Positions 1-12,135 are shown, counted from the stretch's first letter. The stretch: DNA of 64,000 nt from Cunninghamia lanceolata (GCA_027924645.1 BSBN01000047.1:62001-126000); one strand, 5' to 3'. Made by a program: numbers and translations. Notes: a model not told the origin generated them from the sequence alone.

Positions 1-2552
1 TCCTAAACTACCTCTAAAGTCCTAATGGTTAAGTTTTGAAGTTTGACTTTGTATTTGTATTTGGATGCAAAACTAGGACCTTGGGCTATAACCTCAATAC
101 AAGATTGGATCGGTGCCTATCCAGGGCCCGGAGTCAATAGACATACACATGTGAATGGCCAGCATAAACATATACCAAAGACTGGATATCAAGGGGAACA
201 TTTAGTATCTGCCTTACAAATACTTCCCAAAACTAAGTATTCAGTTATCTCTGCTTACAAAATCCTCATTGCAATATATTCTTCCCAATACTCAACCTAA
301 AACATTTAATCCACCCCTTGGGTAGAAGTAAAAGATCAAGCATTCAATACAGCAAACTGATATTCTAGAGTCTTAGACATCCCTTAGATGCTCAAATTCA
401 GAAGAACACATTCAATTTGGAGACAAATAACAGAACACATGCAATGTAGCATTACTCATTTAAAATAACATGAAACCAGTAATATTTATGCATAAAACAT
501 ACAACATGAGACTCATAAACTCACAAGGCACCCAAAATAGAGCCACCAACGAAGTTGTATCTTCTTACAGCACCAAAACTTGTCCAGTTTTTCAACAACA
601 AAAATGAGTAACACAGTTTGCTTAATACAACAAGAAAGTGTACTCGACATTAATTACAAGGCAAAAATCAAAAACCTGCTAGATACAGCGCACCACAAAA
701 ATGGCGCTCAAAACATGAAATGCAGCAGGCAGAAGGAGCGGCGAGGAGGAGTTGGACTCGAGCCCTATGCCGCCATATGGGGACTTTCCTCATAAAACTG
801 GTAGGTGTCTAGTCCACCATCGGTCCATGCCTCTGTATGTTGCCATTAATGCTTCAGCTACCCACAGCTCCCCTTAGAAAATGCAACAGCACGTCCATGG
901 AGTTTTCCCGCTCAAAACATGACTGCTGATGCAAAGAAAACCATCACCGACAGGGAAATCAAAACTGGCCGTTGATCTTCCTCCCATGGCTAAGATCAAT
1001 GGCATCAAAATCCTTTAGGAAAGTCACTCACAAATGATACCGTGCCACGTAGGCACCTTTCTCCTCTATCGCTGACTTTTCTCCTCACTAATTTCCCTTT
1101 TTCACCTTGCACATGCATGCTTTGAATTCCTTGTATATGCAAAGCCATATGCACATACAATAGTCTAACAAACAAGGCGGACCCCAAACTTGTATGAAGC
1201 AACTTGAAAACTCCATTGGGTTCAGACTGTATCTCTAGTTTGCACCTATCGCTTTGTATGTCGCGTGCATACGAGCATAATATACATACAAGGCGGATGC
1301 CGGCCATGAATTTGCCGAATTTGATTCGTCCTTTGGGTCCGAATTGCATGTCTTTTCTTTGTATATCAGGTTGTATATTACATATACAAACCCATCATAC
1401 ATGCAATCCACGGATTCTAGACCTCCATGAAGCATATTACATTCTCCCTTCACGTCCAGGCCTTGTATATATGCGCTTGTATATTACAAACATACAACGT
1501 GGATATACAAAATGAAATATACAATCCAGACTTGAACTTTTTATTAACCAGAATGCATTATCCATTGGGTCCGGGCCTTGCATATTTGATTTGTATGCAC
1601 CAACATTCAATCGCTTTTGAATGTAACTGGCGGACCCCACTCCTTGCATTTCAAACTGTTGACCTTTTGACCATTCCCGCTTGTATGTTCGAATGTGCAT
1701 TGGGAACATACAAGCCCACCATACAACTGTGGACTTCATCCATTTCGCCAATGCAATTAACCTTCTCGTTGTGTCCGCTTTGCATCTACTTTTGTATATG
1801 CGAACATACCCTTGAACATACATGCAAATCCCTTTGTATGTGCAAACCTACAAGTGAACGCATATATATAACCTTGTGGGTCCCACCAAATGTATCTCCC
1901 ACTACTTTGCATGTTGCTGAATATACAAGGCCCCTTGTATATTGTACTGTAGCGAATGCATGTTCGCTCCTCCTTGTATATTTTTCATTGCATGAACCCA
2001 ATGTATATTGGATATACATTCATTCTTGCTTGCATATATCTGCAGACCCGACCATTATTTTAGCCCTGATTTAGTCCCTTTTGAGATCCACAATGTATCC
2101 TCATGTTGTATATCTGCACATACAACAAAACATGTACAAGCAAACCTGATATACATTTGGGGAATCTTCCCAGAATCTGCAATAGATTCCCCCATGTATA
2201 TGCAACCCGATATGCATTAAAAAATGCATATAACTCAATTTTACCATTTTTCAAAAGCCGACTGAGATTTCACAAGCCCGCCAACATACATGACCACTTG
2301 CACATACAAAAACTTAGCATTTTGCTCACGTGTGATGGGAAAAAGCAATAAAACATTGTATGGGGGCTGGTCAACCTATGAACACTAAAGCATGAGGATG
2401 AAACTTAATAACCAAGAACCCACCATAGAAGGTCACCAACTGAATAGAAAAAACAATGCAAGACCTTATGACTCAGAAATTTCAGGGTTCAAATGAGAAA
2501 AACTTGCAAACATTAAAGCTCAAAACCCTCAACATAAATGGGTACCAATGCA
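1..2552 (-). repeat. Element A 3' LTR (partial; outer end left of window)
   Basis: This stretch repeats 9581-12135 almost base for base over its whole length, with scattered substitutions and small indels, so the pair has aged. The inner end is near 2545-2552. Here the right copy reads CCAACA but this copy reads CCAATGCA, so the terminal TG/CA is altered and the exact border is uncertain. No convincing polypurine tract adjoins it at 2553-2600. Open frames inside it, such as 43-300, are antisense to the element and resemble no known protein. Confidence 0.85.
1131..2361. repeat. Array of TTGTAT / ATACAA words in the 3' LTR of A
   Basis: Dozens of short TTGTAT-type words and their inverse ATACAA are spread irregularly over about 1.2 kb, often as close inverted pairs (for example TTGTATATT followed by ACATACAA near 1475-1500). 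Intervening sequence is not repeated at a fixed period, so this is not a simple satellite. The same array occurs at 10715-11946 in the other LTR. Confidence 0.8.
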
Positions 2553-2708
2553 GGCTCCGATTGGGGATGTGCAGGTGCAAGACTGCAGCGAGGACTAGAC
2601 TGCTCCGGGGCAGACCAGACAAAACACAAAACTCAAAACACGACCGACTATACAAGGCATGTACAAAACATTTACACCCAATTTACAATGTGCACAGAAG
2701 ACATCCAT
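2553..2708 (-). other. Element A tail between integrase and 3' LTR
   Basis: About 155 bases between the stop of the integrase frame and the 3' LTR. I see no gene. A minus-strand polypurine tract is expected immediately before the LTR, but the sequence there is mixed, so the tract is either degenerate or not where I place the LTR border. Confidence 0.4.
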
Positions 2709-3668
2709 CTATGAGAAATAAGCTTTAAGGAATTTACCGTGCACAGGCAATTCCAGTAGTTCACCATTGAGGGCCTGGAGGAAGTAGGAATCATCCTCAT
2801 GGATGTTACCAATTTGATATGGGTCAATCCATAGGGGCTCAAATTTACCATGCTTGCCCTTATCCTGGCTTCTTGCATTCCATACAAGGACCATATCACC
2901 TATCTGAAACTTTCTTTCTGTAGCCCTTTTATCAAATAGATATTTCATTTTTTGTTGTTTCTTGATGTTTGTTTTCTGTGCCTCTCGTTTGATTTCATCT
3001 AATGCAACCAGCTGATTTATTCTTTCAGTCATTAAGTCCCCAATCTCCTCATTGTTGCCTTGGATGAACTTATAAACTGGCAGGAGGTTGTTCATAGGCA
3101 ATTTGGCTACTGCACCATATACTAATTCAAAAGGTGACCTTCCAATTGCTATTTTCACTGTCACCCTGTCAGCCCATAATGCCAACTTCAGCTTTGAATC
3201 CCAAGCCCTCTTATTTTTATCTATCACCCTCTTGATGATTTTCATGAGACTTTTGTTGCTTGACTATGCCTGACCATTCCCTTGTGGATGGTATGGTGAT
3301 GTATGAGACAAATCAATTCCATAAGTATTGCAAAAATCAATAAATTTACCATATCTGAAGCACATTGCATTATCTATGACCACTTTGGCTGATACTCCAA
3401 ATCTAATAACAATATTTTCTAGAATGAAATCCATCACCACTTTGCTTGTAGCTTTTTTAGTTGGAATGGCCTCAATCCATTTAGTGAAGTAATCAGTAGC
3501 AACCAAATTCCAACTGTGTCCTCCACTTGATTTTTCTGAGATTTCCCCTATAAAATTAATTCCCCATTGCTGAAATGGAGCTTCTACAGTTATAGTCTTA
3601 AGGGGCAATGCACCTTCATATTTTAGCTTTCTTGAGAACCTTTGGCAAGGATCACATTTTCTTACCAT
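2709..3668 (-). pseudogene. pol: Integrase of Element A, catalytic residues lost
   Basis: Retroviral-type integrase, which would insert element DNA into the host genome. The upstream piece (3264-3668) has the end of the zinc-binding region (CDPCQR) and the catalytic core. The downstream piece (2709-3245) has the C-terminal region with GDMVLVWNAR. The first catalytic aspartate is Asn (WGINFIG instead of the usual D). The second is present in VIDN. The third residue, Glu, is replaced by a TAG codon at 3265-3267, exactly 35 residues after the second Asp, followed by SSNK. So two of three DDE positions are lost, one by a stop that also splits the frame. The rest reads well, so these changes look like decay after insertion. 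Confidence 0.85.
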
Positions 3669-3794
3669 TCTTTGTGCATCTGAGAAGAGAGTTGGCCACT
3701 AGTAGCCTGCTCTAAGAATTTTGTGGGCTGTAGTCTGGGCAACATAGTGTCCACCACACACTCCATTGCGCATGTCACTTAGAATATCCTTGGC

Positions 3795-4601
3795 CTAATT
3801 TTCATCTACACACTGGAGTAATATGCCATTAGGATTTCTCCAGTACAGCTCTCCTTGAACAATGATGTATTTAACAGCATGTAGCTTCAAGGTCCTCTTC
3901 TGATTGTCATTTAGATGGGAAGGACAATTCAAATTCTGCAAATAATGTACTATGTCCTTATACCACTCAGATTCTGACATATTTATAACTTCATTATGCA
4001 CTACATTCACTTGGCATGCCTCTAGATTTGACTGTGTCATTAATTTTGTGAAACCTTGTCCTCTTACCAATTTTGTGATCTGTATTTCAATGTTGAATTC
4101 TTGTAATTTATTTATCCATCTGCATCTTCTTCCAGTTACCTCCTGTTGAGTAAAAATATCTTTGACTGCTGCATGAGGCACATATGCAACTATCCGAGAG
4201 CCTACCAAATATGGCCTAAAACTTTTGACTGCTCTAACCAGTGCATATGCTTGCTTCTCCATGATGTCATACTTTAACTCAGTAGCCTGCAATGACCTGC
4301 TAAAGAAAGCTATAGGTTGTTCAAAACCTTCTGCATTTTTCTGCAATAAACATGCAACAATAGTATGGAAAGAAGCAAATGAGAACAATTGAAATGGCTT
4401 AGAAAAATCAAGAGATTTTAGCACAGGAGCCATCTTTATGGCCTCTTTAATGTTCTGAAATGACTTAGTTGCTTCATCTTCCCATTTGATAGTTGCACCT
4501 TTCTTCAACATCTTGGAGATATCTTTTGTGGTCTCTGTAAAATTAGGAACAAATCTCCTAACAAAATTAATTTTTCCAAAGAAGGACTGAATACCTTTCA
4601 C
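3795..4601 (-). pseudogene. pol: RNase H (Ty3/gypsy type) and tether region of Element A pol
   Basis: Continuation of the polyprotein after RT: connection domain (FFGKINFVRRFVPNF), then a gypsy-type RNase H that would degrade RNA in RNA/DNA hybrids. Recognisable blocks are LFSFASFHTIVACLLQKN, IAFFSRSLQATELKYDIMEKQAYALV and YVPHAAVKDIF. The first acidic catalytic position, usually Asp in a DAS block, is not present in FASFHT, so the domain is probably inactive. The C-terminal part (about residues 190-268) leads towards the integrase zinc finger. A stop separates it from RT at 4602-4613 and another near 3794 separates it from integrase. Confidence 0.8.
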
Positions 4602-4613
4602 TGTCCTAGGGAT

Positions 4614-5231
4614 CTAAATTTTGTCAATTGCAGCCACCCTTTCAGGATCAATCCTGACTCCATCCTTGGAAATAATGTGTACCAAGAGCTTTCCTTCCAC
4701 TACCCCAAAAGCACATTTATTTGGGTTGAGTGAAATGTCATATTCCAGTGCTCTAATAAAAATTTGTTCTAAGTGCATGCAATGTTGCTCCTTTTTTGAA
4801 TAAGCTGTCAAGTCATCCTGATATACAGTCAGGATTGAGTCAATCAATCCTACGAAAGCAACATCCATAGCCCTCTGAAATGTGGCACCTGCATTTGTTA
4901 GCCCAAAAGGCATTCTCACATATACATATGTTCCCCATGGAGTGGTGAAGGCAGTCTTGTATTGTTCAGATTCTTTCACCTTCACTTGATTGTACCCTGA
5001 AAATCCATCCATCATGGATAAAAGTTCACAACCAGTTACCTTTTGCAGCATAGCCTCCATGTTGGGCAGTGGATAATTATCCTTCAAGGAAGATACATTC
5101 AGATTTCTAAAGTCCACACAAAGTCTAATGTCACCATTTTTCTTTCTAACTGGGACAAGGTTAGACACCCAAGTTGAGTGCCTGATAGGCATAATTATTC
5201 CAGCCTCCCTAAGCTTCATAAGTTCTTGCAT
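4614..5231 (-). pseudogene. pol: Reverse transcriptase of Element A
   Basis: Core RT palm and fingers. Visible blocks are VSNLVPVRKKNGDIRLCVDF, the first catalytic Asp in MMDGFSGYNQ, the RMPFGLTNAGATFQRAM block and the active-site box YQDD. The usual box in gypsy elements is Y/F-L-D-D, so Leu is replaced by Gln, but both Asp remain. The frame is open over 205 residues. Upstream pre-RT sequence continues in pieces to about 5749 (IPLKPGAKPFRQK is readable near 5270-5310) with several stops. Neighbours are the extra RNase H upstream and gypsy RNase H downstream. Confidence 0.85.
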
Positions 5232-5749
5232 TTTAGGAGCTAAAGTTGGGTTGATAGGTCTCTATTTTTGTCTAAATGGTTTAGCTCCAGGCTTCAAAGG
5301 GATTTCATGTTGGAATAAATCCTCTCTATAAGCTTTCAGGTCCTCATATGACTAGGCAAAGACATGCTTATACTTTCTCAGCAATGCAATCAGCATAGTT
5401 CTGATGTGTGGCTTGAGCTATTTGCCAATATATACGCTTTTGGGGGCATGAGATGTCCCCAAGTTTATCTCCTCCAAATCATTCTTGTTTGTTGGAGATG
5501 CCTTTGTAACAAATTGGTCCCTATTATCAAAGGCTCTCTCTAAATCGACCAGCCCTCTAGGGATTTTATTTGTCTTGAGTTGAATTACCTCTTTCCCTAA
5601 GAGAGTCTCTTTCCCATCCACAACTTCCACAAAGTTCTAAAAATCCACTTCCCGGTTCTCATATTCATCAATACAATGTAGAAATCTCAGCAAATCTCTG
5701 TCATCATCAAATACCTGTCATCTGCATACGTTATCTGGTACTGCAGGTC
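5232..5749 (-). pseudogene. Pre-RT linker of Element A
   Basis: Same coding strand, between the extra RNase H and RT. The readable part at 5418-5630 is acidic and basic mixed sequence (EVIQLKTNKIPRGLVDLERAF) without a recognised domain. Stop codons interrupt it at about 5231, 5417 and 5631. It is most simply the spacer that joins the domains in the original polyprotein. Confidence 0.6.
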
Positions 5750-6170
5750 TTAGTTTGACTTCAACATTTGTAATATCTGATAGAGTGATATCATCTGGCC
5801 TTATGGCTACATTAGCTAGAAAATCTGCCCTGACATTTTTTGATCTCTCAATCCAGTTTATTGAAAAAGCATCAAGCAATTCAATTGTATCCCAAACAGC
5901 ATGCTTATACTATTTTAACCTCTTATTCTTTGATGCATACTTATCTCTGACTTGGAAAACAACTAACTCTAAATCCCCAAATACTTTGAGCATCTTGATC
6001 CCATGCTTCAAAGCAACATTCAATCCCAATAACAAAGCTTCATACTCTGCAATATTATTTGTACAAGAAAACTTCAGCAAGAAAAAGAATTTTAGAAGCT
6101 CACCAGTTGGAGACAGAAATACAACTCCAGCACCAGAGCCTTCCTTTGAACAAGCTCCATCAAAATACAT
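5750..6170 (-). pseudogene. pol: Second (archaeal-type-like) RNase H of Element A, placed before RT
   Basis: A separate RNase H-fold domain: YFDGACSKEGSGAGVVFLSP (first catalytic Asp), AEYEALLLGL (Glu), FGDLELVV (second Asp) and, past a stop, RADFLANVA (last acidic position). The G-x-G-A-G-V-V signature and order match the archaeal/plant-type RNase H that Tat-lineage retrotransposons acquired beside their own RNase H. Here it lies between protease and RT, not next to the usual RNase H. One stop falls after KNKRLK near 5910. The catalytic residues are intact, so this was probably a working domain until recently on the element's timescale. Confidence 0.8.
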
Positions 6171-6173
6171 GGT

Positions 6174-6914
6174 CTAGAGACCCTGTTGGTCAAGCTCTTG
6201 AATGCATATGTCTCTCCCTTTACCTCCTTTTTCATCTGAGACAACTCTGAAATTTTCACAGTCAGTGTCCACAAAACATACATGTTCTTCTGACACTTGA
6301 TCCTCAACTGTATCTAGTGATCTTCCTTCTCTGATTAGTTTGACATCCTTACCATTCATAGGGATCATAGCATATGATAGGTCTAATTGTATACTCCCAC
6401 CAATCAATGCTGCCCATCTTCTTGATAATAACATACCATATTGTGGCTTGATGTCAACAACTGTTATGTTCATTTTGTAGGTCTTTTCAGGATATGCTGC
6501 CAGTTTGAAATCCACATCTTTCATAATTCCAATGATAGGTACTTCCCTAGCATCCATGGCATAGAATTTCCCACATGCCTTATCTATCTTTAACCCAGCT
6601 TGCTACATAATAGCCAAAGGCATGATGTTTGTTGATGCCCCTGAGTCAAATATACAATTCTTAATCACTTTTCCATTGATGACAAGGGAGACATAAAATG
6701 GTTCAACCTGTGAAGGGAATTTTGTCATGGTCACCCCCAAATATACTTCAGGAGTATCGTCCCCATCCATACACATAGCTTGTTTCCTACCCTGAGTCTC
6801 AATATTCTGATTAGCTTGACAGGGTACTCCTGAAATCAGGGACAATGTTTTATTTTTGAACTCCTCAACTTTCATCAGCTCCATCAATGGAACAGAGACC
6901 TTTACCTGGAACAA
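6174..6914 (-). pseudogene. pol: Aspartic protease region of Element A
   Basis: Retropepsin-like domain that would cleave the gag-pol polyprotein. The active-site triad with flanks reads CIFDSGASTNIMPLAIM near 6606-6660. A stop at 6603 divides it from the downstream part (6174-6557), which reads VPIIGIMKDVDFKLAAYPEKTY and a second hydrophobic flap-like block. The acidic tail (VEDQVSEEHVCFVDTDCENF) links to the extra RNase H. DSG is intact, so the damage is by stops only. Confidence 0.75.
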
Positions 6915-7621
6915 AACTTGAGTTATGTCAAATGGAGAATAATTTTGTATAACAGCTGTAGCCTGATCTACAATTTTATTTTTATCTTGGCATGATCTAG
7001 CTTTAAGTTTTGTGGCTCTCTAACTGTCATCTTTGATCTGAAAATTTTTTTTTTGATCCTCAACCTGGGGAATTCTATTTTCTGGTCCTTGAGAATCATG
7101 ACTTGTTTTTTGCTTAAAATTTTGCTTATTATTGCTCCATTGTTTCTTTTGTGTTTCAGCCCCTTTATGACTATGCATTGGCTGGTCTGCAAAAGTATTC
7201 TCTGGTTGGTATGAGTTACTCACCTGAGCCTTACCTCTTAGGTTGTAATTGCTTTTGACTTGAGCAACTGCTGTAGCTGTGAAGGCCCTAATTTCTTCAT
7301 CAGAAGGCCTCCTCAAGTTATTCAAAAAATTGTGTGAGTCCTAAGCATAAGCATAGTTGTCTTCATTATCCTCATCATAGGAAACTTGCGGACAGACCTG
7401 AATCTCATTATTTGTGCCTGCATCAACATCACGAGAGAGATACTCCCTGTTTGTAGATAGCATATTGACATTGTCATCCTCCATGCAATGCGGCTCATTG
7501 TACTCATCACAGGCAACAACATTATTATACAGAGACTGAGCAATCATACATTGTGACTGTGAGTGAGGCATCTGACATATTATGCACCATGGGGTGTCAT
7601 TAACACTATTAATAGCCTTCT
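6915..7621 (-). pseudogene. gag: Gag C-terminal region of Element A with short zinc knuckle
   Basis: Readable in overlapping frames. The N-terminal part (7341-7625) has WCIICQMPHSQSQC, a knuckle-like CX2CX3HX4C that is one residue shorter than the usual CX2CX4HX4C. Downstream are basic, Gln/Asn/Lys-rich segments (RGKAQVSNSYQPENTFADQ). Several frame changes occur near 7020-7340, where the same stretch is open in two frames. Probably nucleocapsid plus spacer to protease. Confidence 0.6.
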
Positions 7622-9148
7622 TCAAAGGGTTAGTGTTTCCTTAACATTTTGAGTCCTCTGACTTGGGTTGCTGTTTGGGAGAATGGGTTTACCATTATGC
7701 CAATTGGTATTATATGGCATATCATGTAATGATAGCCTTCTTTCTTGCCTTTGGTAAACCTGTCTGTCAGGACCTACCCACTTTTTATTTTTAGCCATTC
7801 TATAACTTAAGTCCTTGACAATAGTTGTCAATTTATCTAATTTATCCTCAGAAGTAGATGCATTACCTTGAGTACTTTGAGGCTTATTTGGATTTTGCAG
7901 AATTTTCACATCATCTCTTCTGTTTGTCTTACCAGATGCTTTTCTATTATTTTCAATATTTGTTGCAATTTTGAAAGCATCCTTGAGGCTGTGAGGACCC
8001 TTACCTCTTAATCCATAGGCTATTTTGGCATCAAAAGCATTTATGTACAACACTATGCACATTGGTTCATTAGGCCTCAGGTGATGTGGCAATTTGTTCA
8101 ACACCTTAGTGAATCTAGCATTGAAATCAGTAACCTGCTCATTTGATGCTTTGGTAATGCCAGTGAATTTATTAATGAAGAAACTTGGATCAGTTTTGTC
8201 ACCATATTGTTCTTTGAAAATTCTTTTGAAGTCATCCCATGATGAAATACTTCTGTCAGGCAAACCTTTGTACCATTCTCTGGCTTCATCAACTAAGGAT
8301 TCCATAAACAATTTCATGAAAATATCCTCATGCTCAATCTCAAAGTTATCCATGATATTCTAAAAAGCCTTCAGATGATCCTCTCTTGACACAGTATTGT
8401 TTCCTGAAAACTTTGGCACTTGCAGCCTCACATGTTTGTCACTAGGATTAGGGTATCTAGGAATGCCATCAAAAACTAACTGCCTGAATCTGTCTAGCTA
8501 CATAGGCTGCCTATCAAACTGATTTACATTGGCATTTCTATTTGCATTTTGATTTCTTACATTGCTTAATGGTACTCTAGCATTATTTGCATTCTGTCTC
8601 TGATCATTACACTGATCCTGCACTTCATGTCTATGCTGGTTTCTTAGCACATTTGTATTGTCAAGGGTGGGAACTGAATCACTCTAAGCAATTCTTAGAG
8701 CTTGCACTTTCTGTCTCATGTCATCTCTAATTTTTACTGCCTGTAAATATTCTAACTCTGCCCTCAGGCTCTTAATTTCTTCAGCTAATTCCTCCTCTCT
8801 AGGCATAGAAGAGGATGGTTTCATTATATTCTAATCATCATTATCATCCCTTGGGGATTCAGATTCTTCAAATCTATCAGGGGAATCAAGGAAAGGGCAT
8901 TCTCGAAACACCTCCTATCTCATTCTCAATCCACCACCCTGTTGTCTCACATATACGTTCTAGATTTCAGCCTCAGTGTTTGAAAAATAAGGTAATGCCT
9001 GCTCTGAAGATCCTGGATTGTCCTGAATATTATCACTACTTCCGGGAGAACCCTCTTGACTGGCTTGAATAGTCCCTTTTTTCTTGTACATCATTTTTAC
9101 GGATAACTCTTCAAACAGAGGATTATGTAGGGATCTTCTCCCTTGCAT
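7622..9148 (-). pseudogene. gag: Gag of Element A
   Basis: The well-preserved part at 7622-8353 reads 243 residues including REWYKGLPDRSISSWDDFKRIF, typical of the retrotransposon gag (UBN2/gag superfamily) core that packages element RNA. The N-terminal part (8960-9148) starts at ATG 9148 and is Ser/Glu-rich. Between 8354 and 8959 the frame can be followed with stops (RNQNANRNANVNQF and LQVPKFSGNN are readable). The start is chosen because it is the first ATG after the primer site, about 95 bases downstream on the minus strand. Broken, not expressed as one protein. Confidence 0.75.
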
Positions 9149-9243
9149 GCAAATTTTTACTTTACCGGTTGGGAGATTTGTTCGGAGTCACCACCTATAA
9201 CTAGGAATTAATTTCTTTTAAACAATCAGGATTCTTTTACAAA

Positions 9244-9264
9244 GCATCCCCAATAGAGTCGCCA
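9244..9264 (-). other. Primer binding site of Element A
   Basis: On the minus strand this reads TGGCGACTCTATTGGGGATG..., beginning with TGG four bases inside the 5' LTR. A TGGCGACTC-type site is what I recall for Tat/Ogre-type elements and has been attributed to tRNA-Arg. I did not check the tRNA. Confidence 0.6.
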
Positions 9265-9268
9265 AATA

Positions 9269-12135
9269 TGTTGGTGTTTTTCCCAGACTGGATGCTTATT
9301 CCCAGTTATCCCTACAAGGTAGCCATCATTGATCAATAGGATTTCTAGGCTAGGGGCCAACAGTATAGGAGATAGACTCTATAAATATCTCCTCTTCTTC
9401 TTTAGGCTCTGCAGAACTAAGGGGGGTATTCCCTATTCAACATCTATGAAATAAATCTATAAGTTAGCTGAGATGTTGACACAAAGCAGATAAATCCTCT
9501 CTTATGCAGGCCAAAACTATGAGATAAGTGCAAATGGGCTAGCTTTGGGCCTATGTTCAGCTGTGAGGTAGAGGATTTTGGTCCTAAACTAATTCTAAAG
9601 TCCTAATGGTTAGGTTTTGAAGTTTGAGTTTGTATTTGTATTTGGATGCAAAACTAGGACCTTGGGCTGTAACCTCAATACAAGACTGGATCGGTGCCTA
9701 TCTAGGGCCGGGAGTCAATAGACATACACATGTGAATGGCCAGCATAAACATATACCAAAGACTGGATATCAAGGGGATTATTTAGTATCTGCCTTACAA
9801 ATACTTCCCAAAACTAAGTATTCAGTTATCTCTGCTTACAAAATCCTCATTGCAATATATTCTTCCCAATACTCAACCTAAAACATTTAATCCACCCCAT
9901 GGGTAGAAGTAAAAGATCAAGTATTCAATACAGCAAACTGATATTTTAGAGTCTTAAACATCCCTTAGATGCTCAGATTCAGAAGAAGAACACATTCAAT
10001 TTGGAGACAAATAACAGAACACATGCAATGTAGCATTACTCATTAAAAATAACATGAAACTAGTAATATTTATGCATAAAACATACAACATGAGACTCAT
10101 AAACTCACAAGGCACCCAAAACAGAGCCACCAATGAAGTTGTATCTTCTTACAGCACCAAAATTTGTCTAGTTTTTCAACAACAAAAATGAGTAACACAG
10201 TCTGCTTAATATAGCAAGAAAGTGTACTCGGCATTAAGTACAAGGTAAAAATCAAAAATTTGCTAGATACAGCGCACCACAAAAATGGTGCTCAAAACAT
10301 TAAATGCAGCAGGCAGAAGGAGTGGCAAGAAGGAGTTGGACTTGAGCCCTGTGCCGTCGTTTGGGGACTTTCCTCATAAAACTAGTAGGTGGCCAGTCCA
10401 CCATCGGTCCATGCCTCTATATGTTTCCATTAATGCTTCAGCTACCCGCAGCTCCCCTTAGAAAATACAACAGCACGTCCATGGAGTTTTCCCGCTCAAA
10501 ACATGACTGCTAATGCAAAGAAAACCATCACCGGCAGGGAAATCAAAACTGGCCGTTGATCTTCCTCCCATCGCTGACATCAATGGCGTCAAAATCCTGT
10601 AGGAAAGTCACTCACAAATGATACTGTGCCATGTAGGCACCTTGCTCCTCTATCACTGACTTTTCTCCTCACTAATTTCCCTTTTTCGCCTTGTACATGC
10701 ATGCTTTGAATTCCTTGTATATGCAAAGCCATAAGCACATAAAACAATCTAACAAACAAGGCGGACCCCAAACTTGTATGAAGCAGCTTGAAAACTCCAT
10801 CGGGTTCAGACTGTATCTCCAGTTTGCACCTATCGCTTTGTATGTCGCGCGCATACGAGCAAAATATACATACAAGGCGGACACTAGCCATGAATTTGCC
10901 AAATTTGATTCCTCCTTCGGGTCCGAATTGCATGTCTTTTCTTTGTATATCGGGTTGTATATTACATATACAAACCCATCATACATGCAATCCACGGATT
11001 CCAGACCTCCATGAAGCATATTACATTCTCCCTTCACGTCCAAGCCTTGTATATATGTGCTTGTATATTACAAACATACAATGCGGATATACAAAATGAA
11101 ATATACAATCCAAACTTGAACTTTTTATTAACCAGAATGCATTATCCATCGGGTCCGGGCCTTGCATATTCGATTTGTATGCACCAACATTCAATCGCTT
11201 TTGAATGTAATTAGCAGACCCCACCCCTTGCATTTCAAACTATTGACCTTTTGACCATTCCCGCTTGTATGTTCGAGTGTGCATTGGGAACATACAAGCC
11301 CACCATACAACCGCAGACTTCATCCATTTCGCCAATGCAATTAACCTTCTCGTTGCGTCCGCTTTGCATCTGCTTTTGTATATGCGAACATACCCTTGAA
11401 CATACATGCAAATCCCTTTGTATGTGCAAACCTACAAGTGAACGCATATATAACCTTGCGGGTCCCACCAAATGTATCTCCCACTGCTTTGCATGTTGCC
11501 GAATATACAAGGCCCCTTGTATATTGTACTGTAGCGAATGCATGTTCGCTCCTCCTTGTATATTTTTCATTGCATGAACCCAATGTATATTGGATATACA
11601 TTCATTCTTGCTTGCATATATCTACGGACCCGACCATTATTTTAGCCCTGATTTAGTCCCTTTTGAGATCTGCAATGTATCCTCGCGTTGTATATCTGGA
11701 CATACAACAAAACATGTACAAGCAAACCCGATATACATTTGGGGAATGTTCCCGAAATCTGCAACAGATTCCCCCCATGTATATGCAACCTGATATGCAT
11801 AAAAAAAATGCATATAACTCAATTTTTACCATTTTTTAAAAGTCGACTAAGATTTCACAAGCCCGCCAACATACATGACCACTTGCACATACAAAAAATT
11901 AGCATTTTGCTCACGTGTGATGGGAAAAAGTGGTAAAAAATTGTATGGGGGTCGGTCAACCTATGAACACTAAAGCATGAGGATGAAACTTAATAACCAA
12001 GAACCCACCACAGAAGGTCACCAACTGAATAGAAAAAACAATGCAAGACCTTATGACTTAGAAATTTCAGGGTTCAAATGAGAAAAACTTGCAAACATTG
12101 AAGCTCAAAACCCTCAACATAAATGGTTACCAACA
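9269..12135 (-). repeat. Element A 5' LTR (2867 bp)
   Basis: Begins TGTTGG at 9269 and ends CCAACA at 12135, perfect 6-bp inverse termini. Bases 9581-12135 match 1-2552. The first ~310 bases have their partner left of the window. Its right neighbour AGACA starts the interrupted copia RT of Element C. Moderate divergence from the other LTR means an old insertion. Confidence 0.9.
10715..11946. repeat. Array of TTGTAT / ATACAA words in the 5' LTR of A
   Basis: Second copy of the word array described for the 3' LTR. Nearly all words are kept in place, though the rest of the LTR has accumulated substitutions. Confidence 0.8.

Larger units (their letters stand above)
1..12135 (-). mobile_element. 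Element A: decayed Ty3/gypsy LTR retrotransposon, Tat-like, left end outside window
   Basis: Two long direct repeats (1 to ~2552 and 9269-12135) flank a minus-strand coding region with gag, protease, an extra RNase H, reverse transcriptase, the usual RNase H and integrase, in that order. The protein style (pre-RT RNase H, short CCHC knuckle, RT and RNase H wording) fits the Tat lineage of Ty3/gypsy, known for long LTRs and a second, archaeal-type RNase H. The 5' LTR ends at 12135 with CCAACA, the inverse of TGTTGG at 9269. The next bases, AGACA (12136-12140), are the expected TSD, but the partner lies left of the window. The flank is a copia RT, so A inserted into Element C. All genes carry stops, so A is dead. 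The lineage name is an inference from remembered family features. Confidence 0.85.

Noticed and set aside
43..300. 85-codon frame in the A LTR, repeated at 9624-9881
   Set aside because: It is conserved only because both copies lie in paired LTRs; antisense to the element and without recognised protein features.
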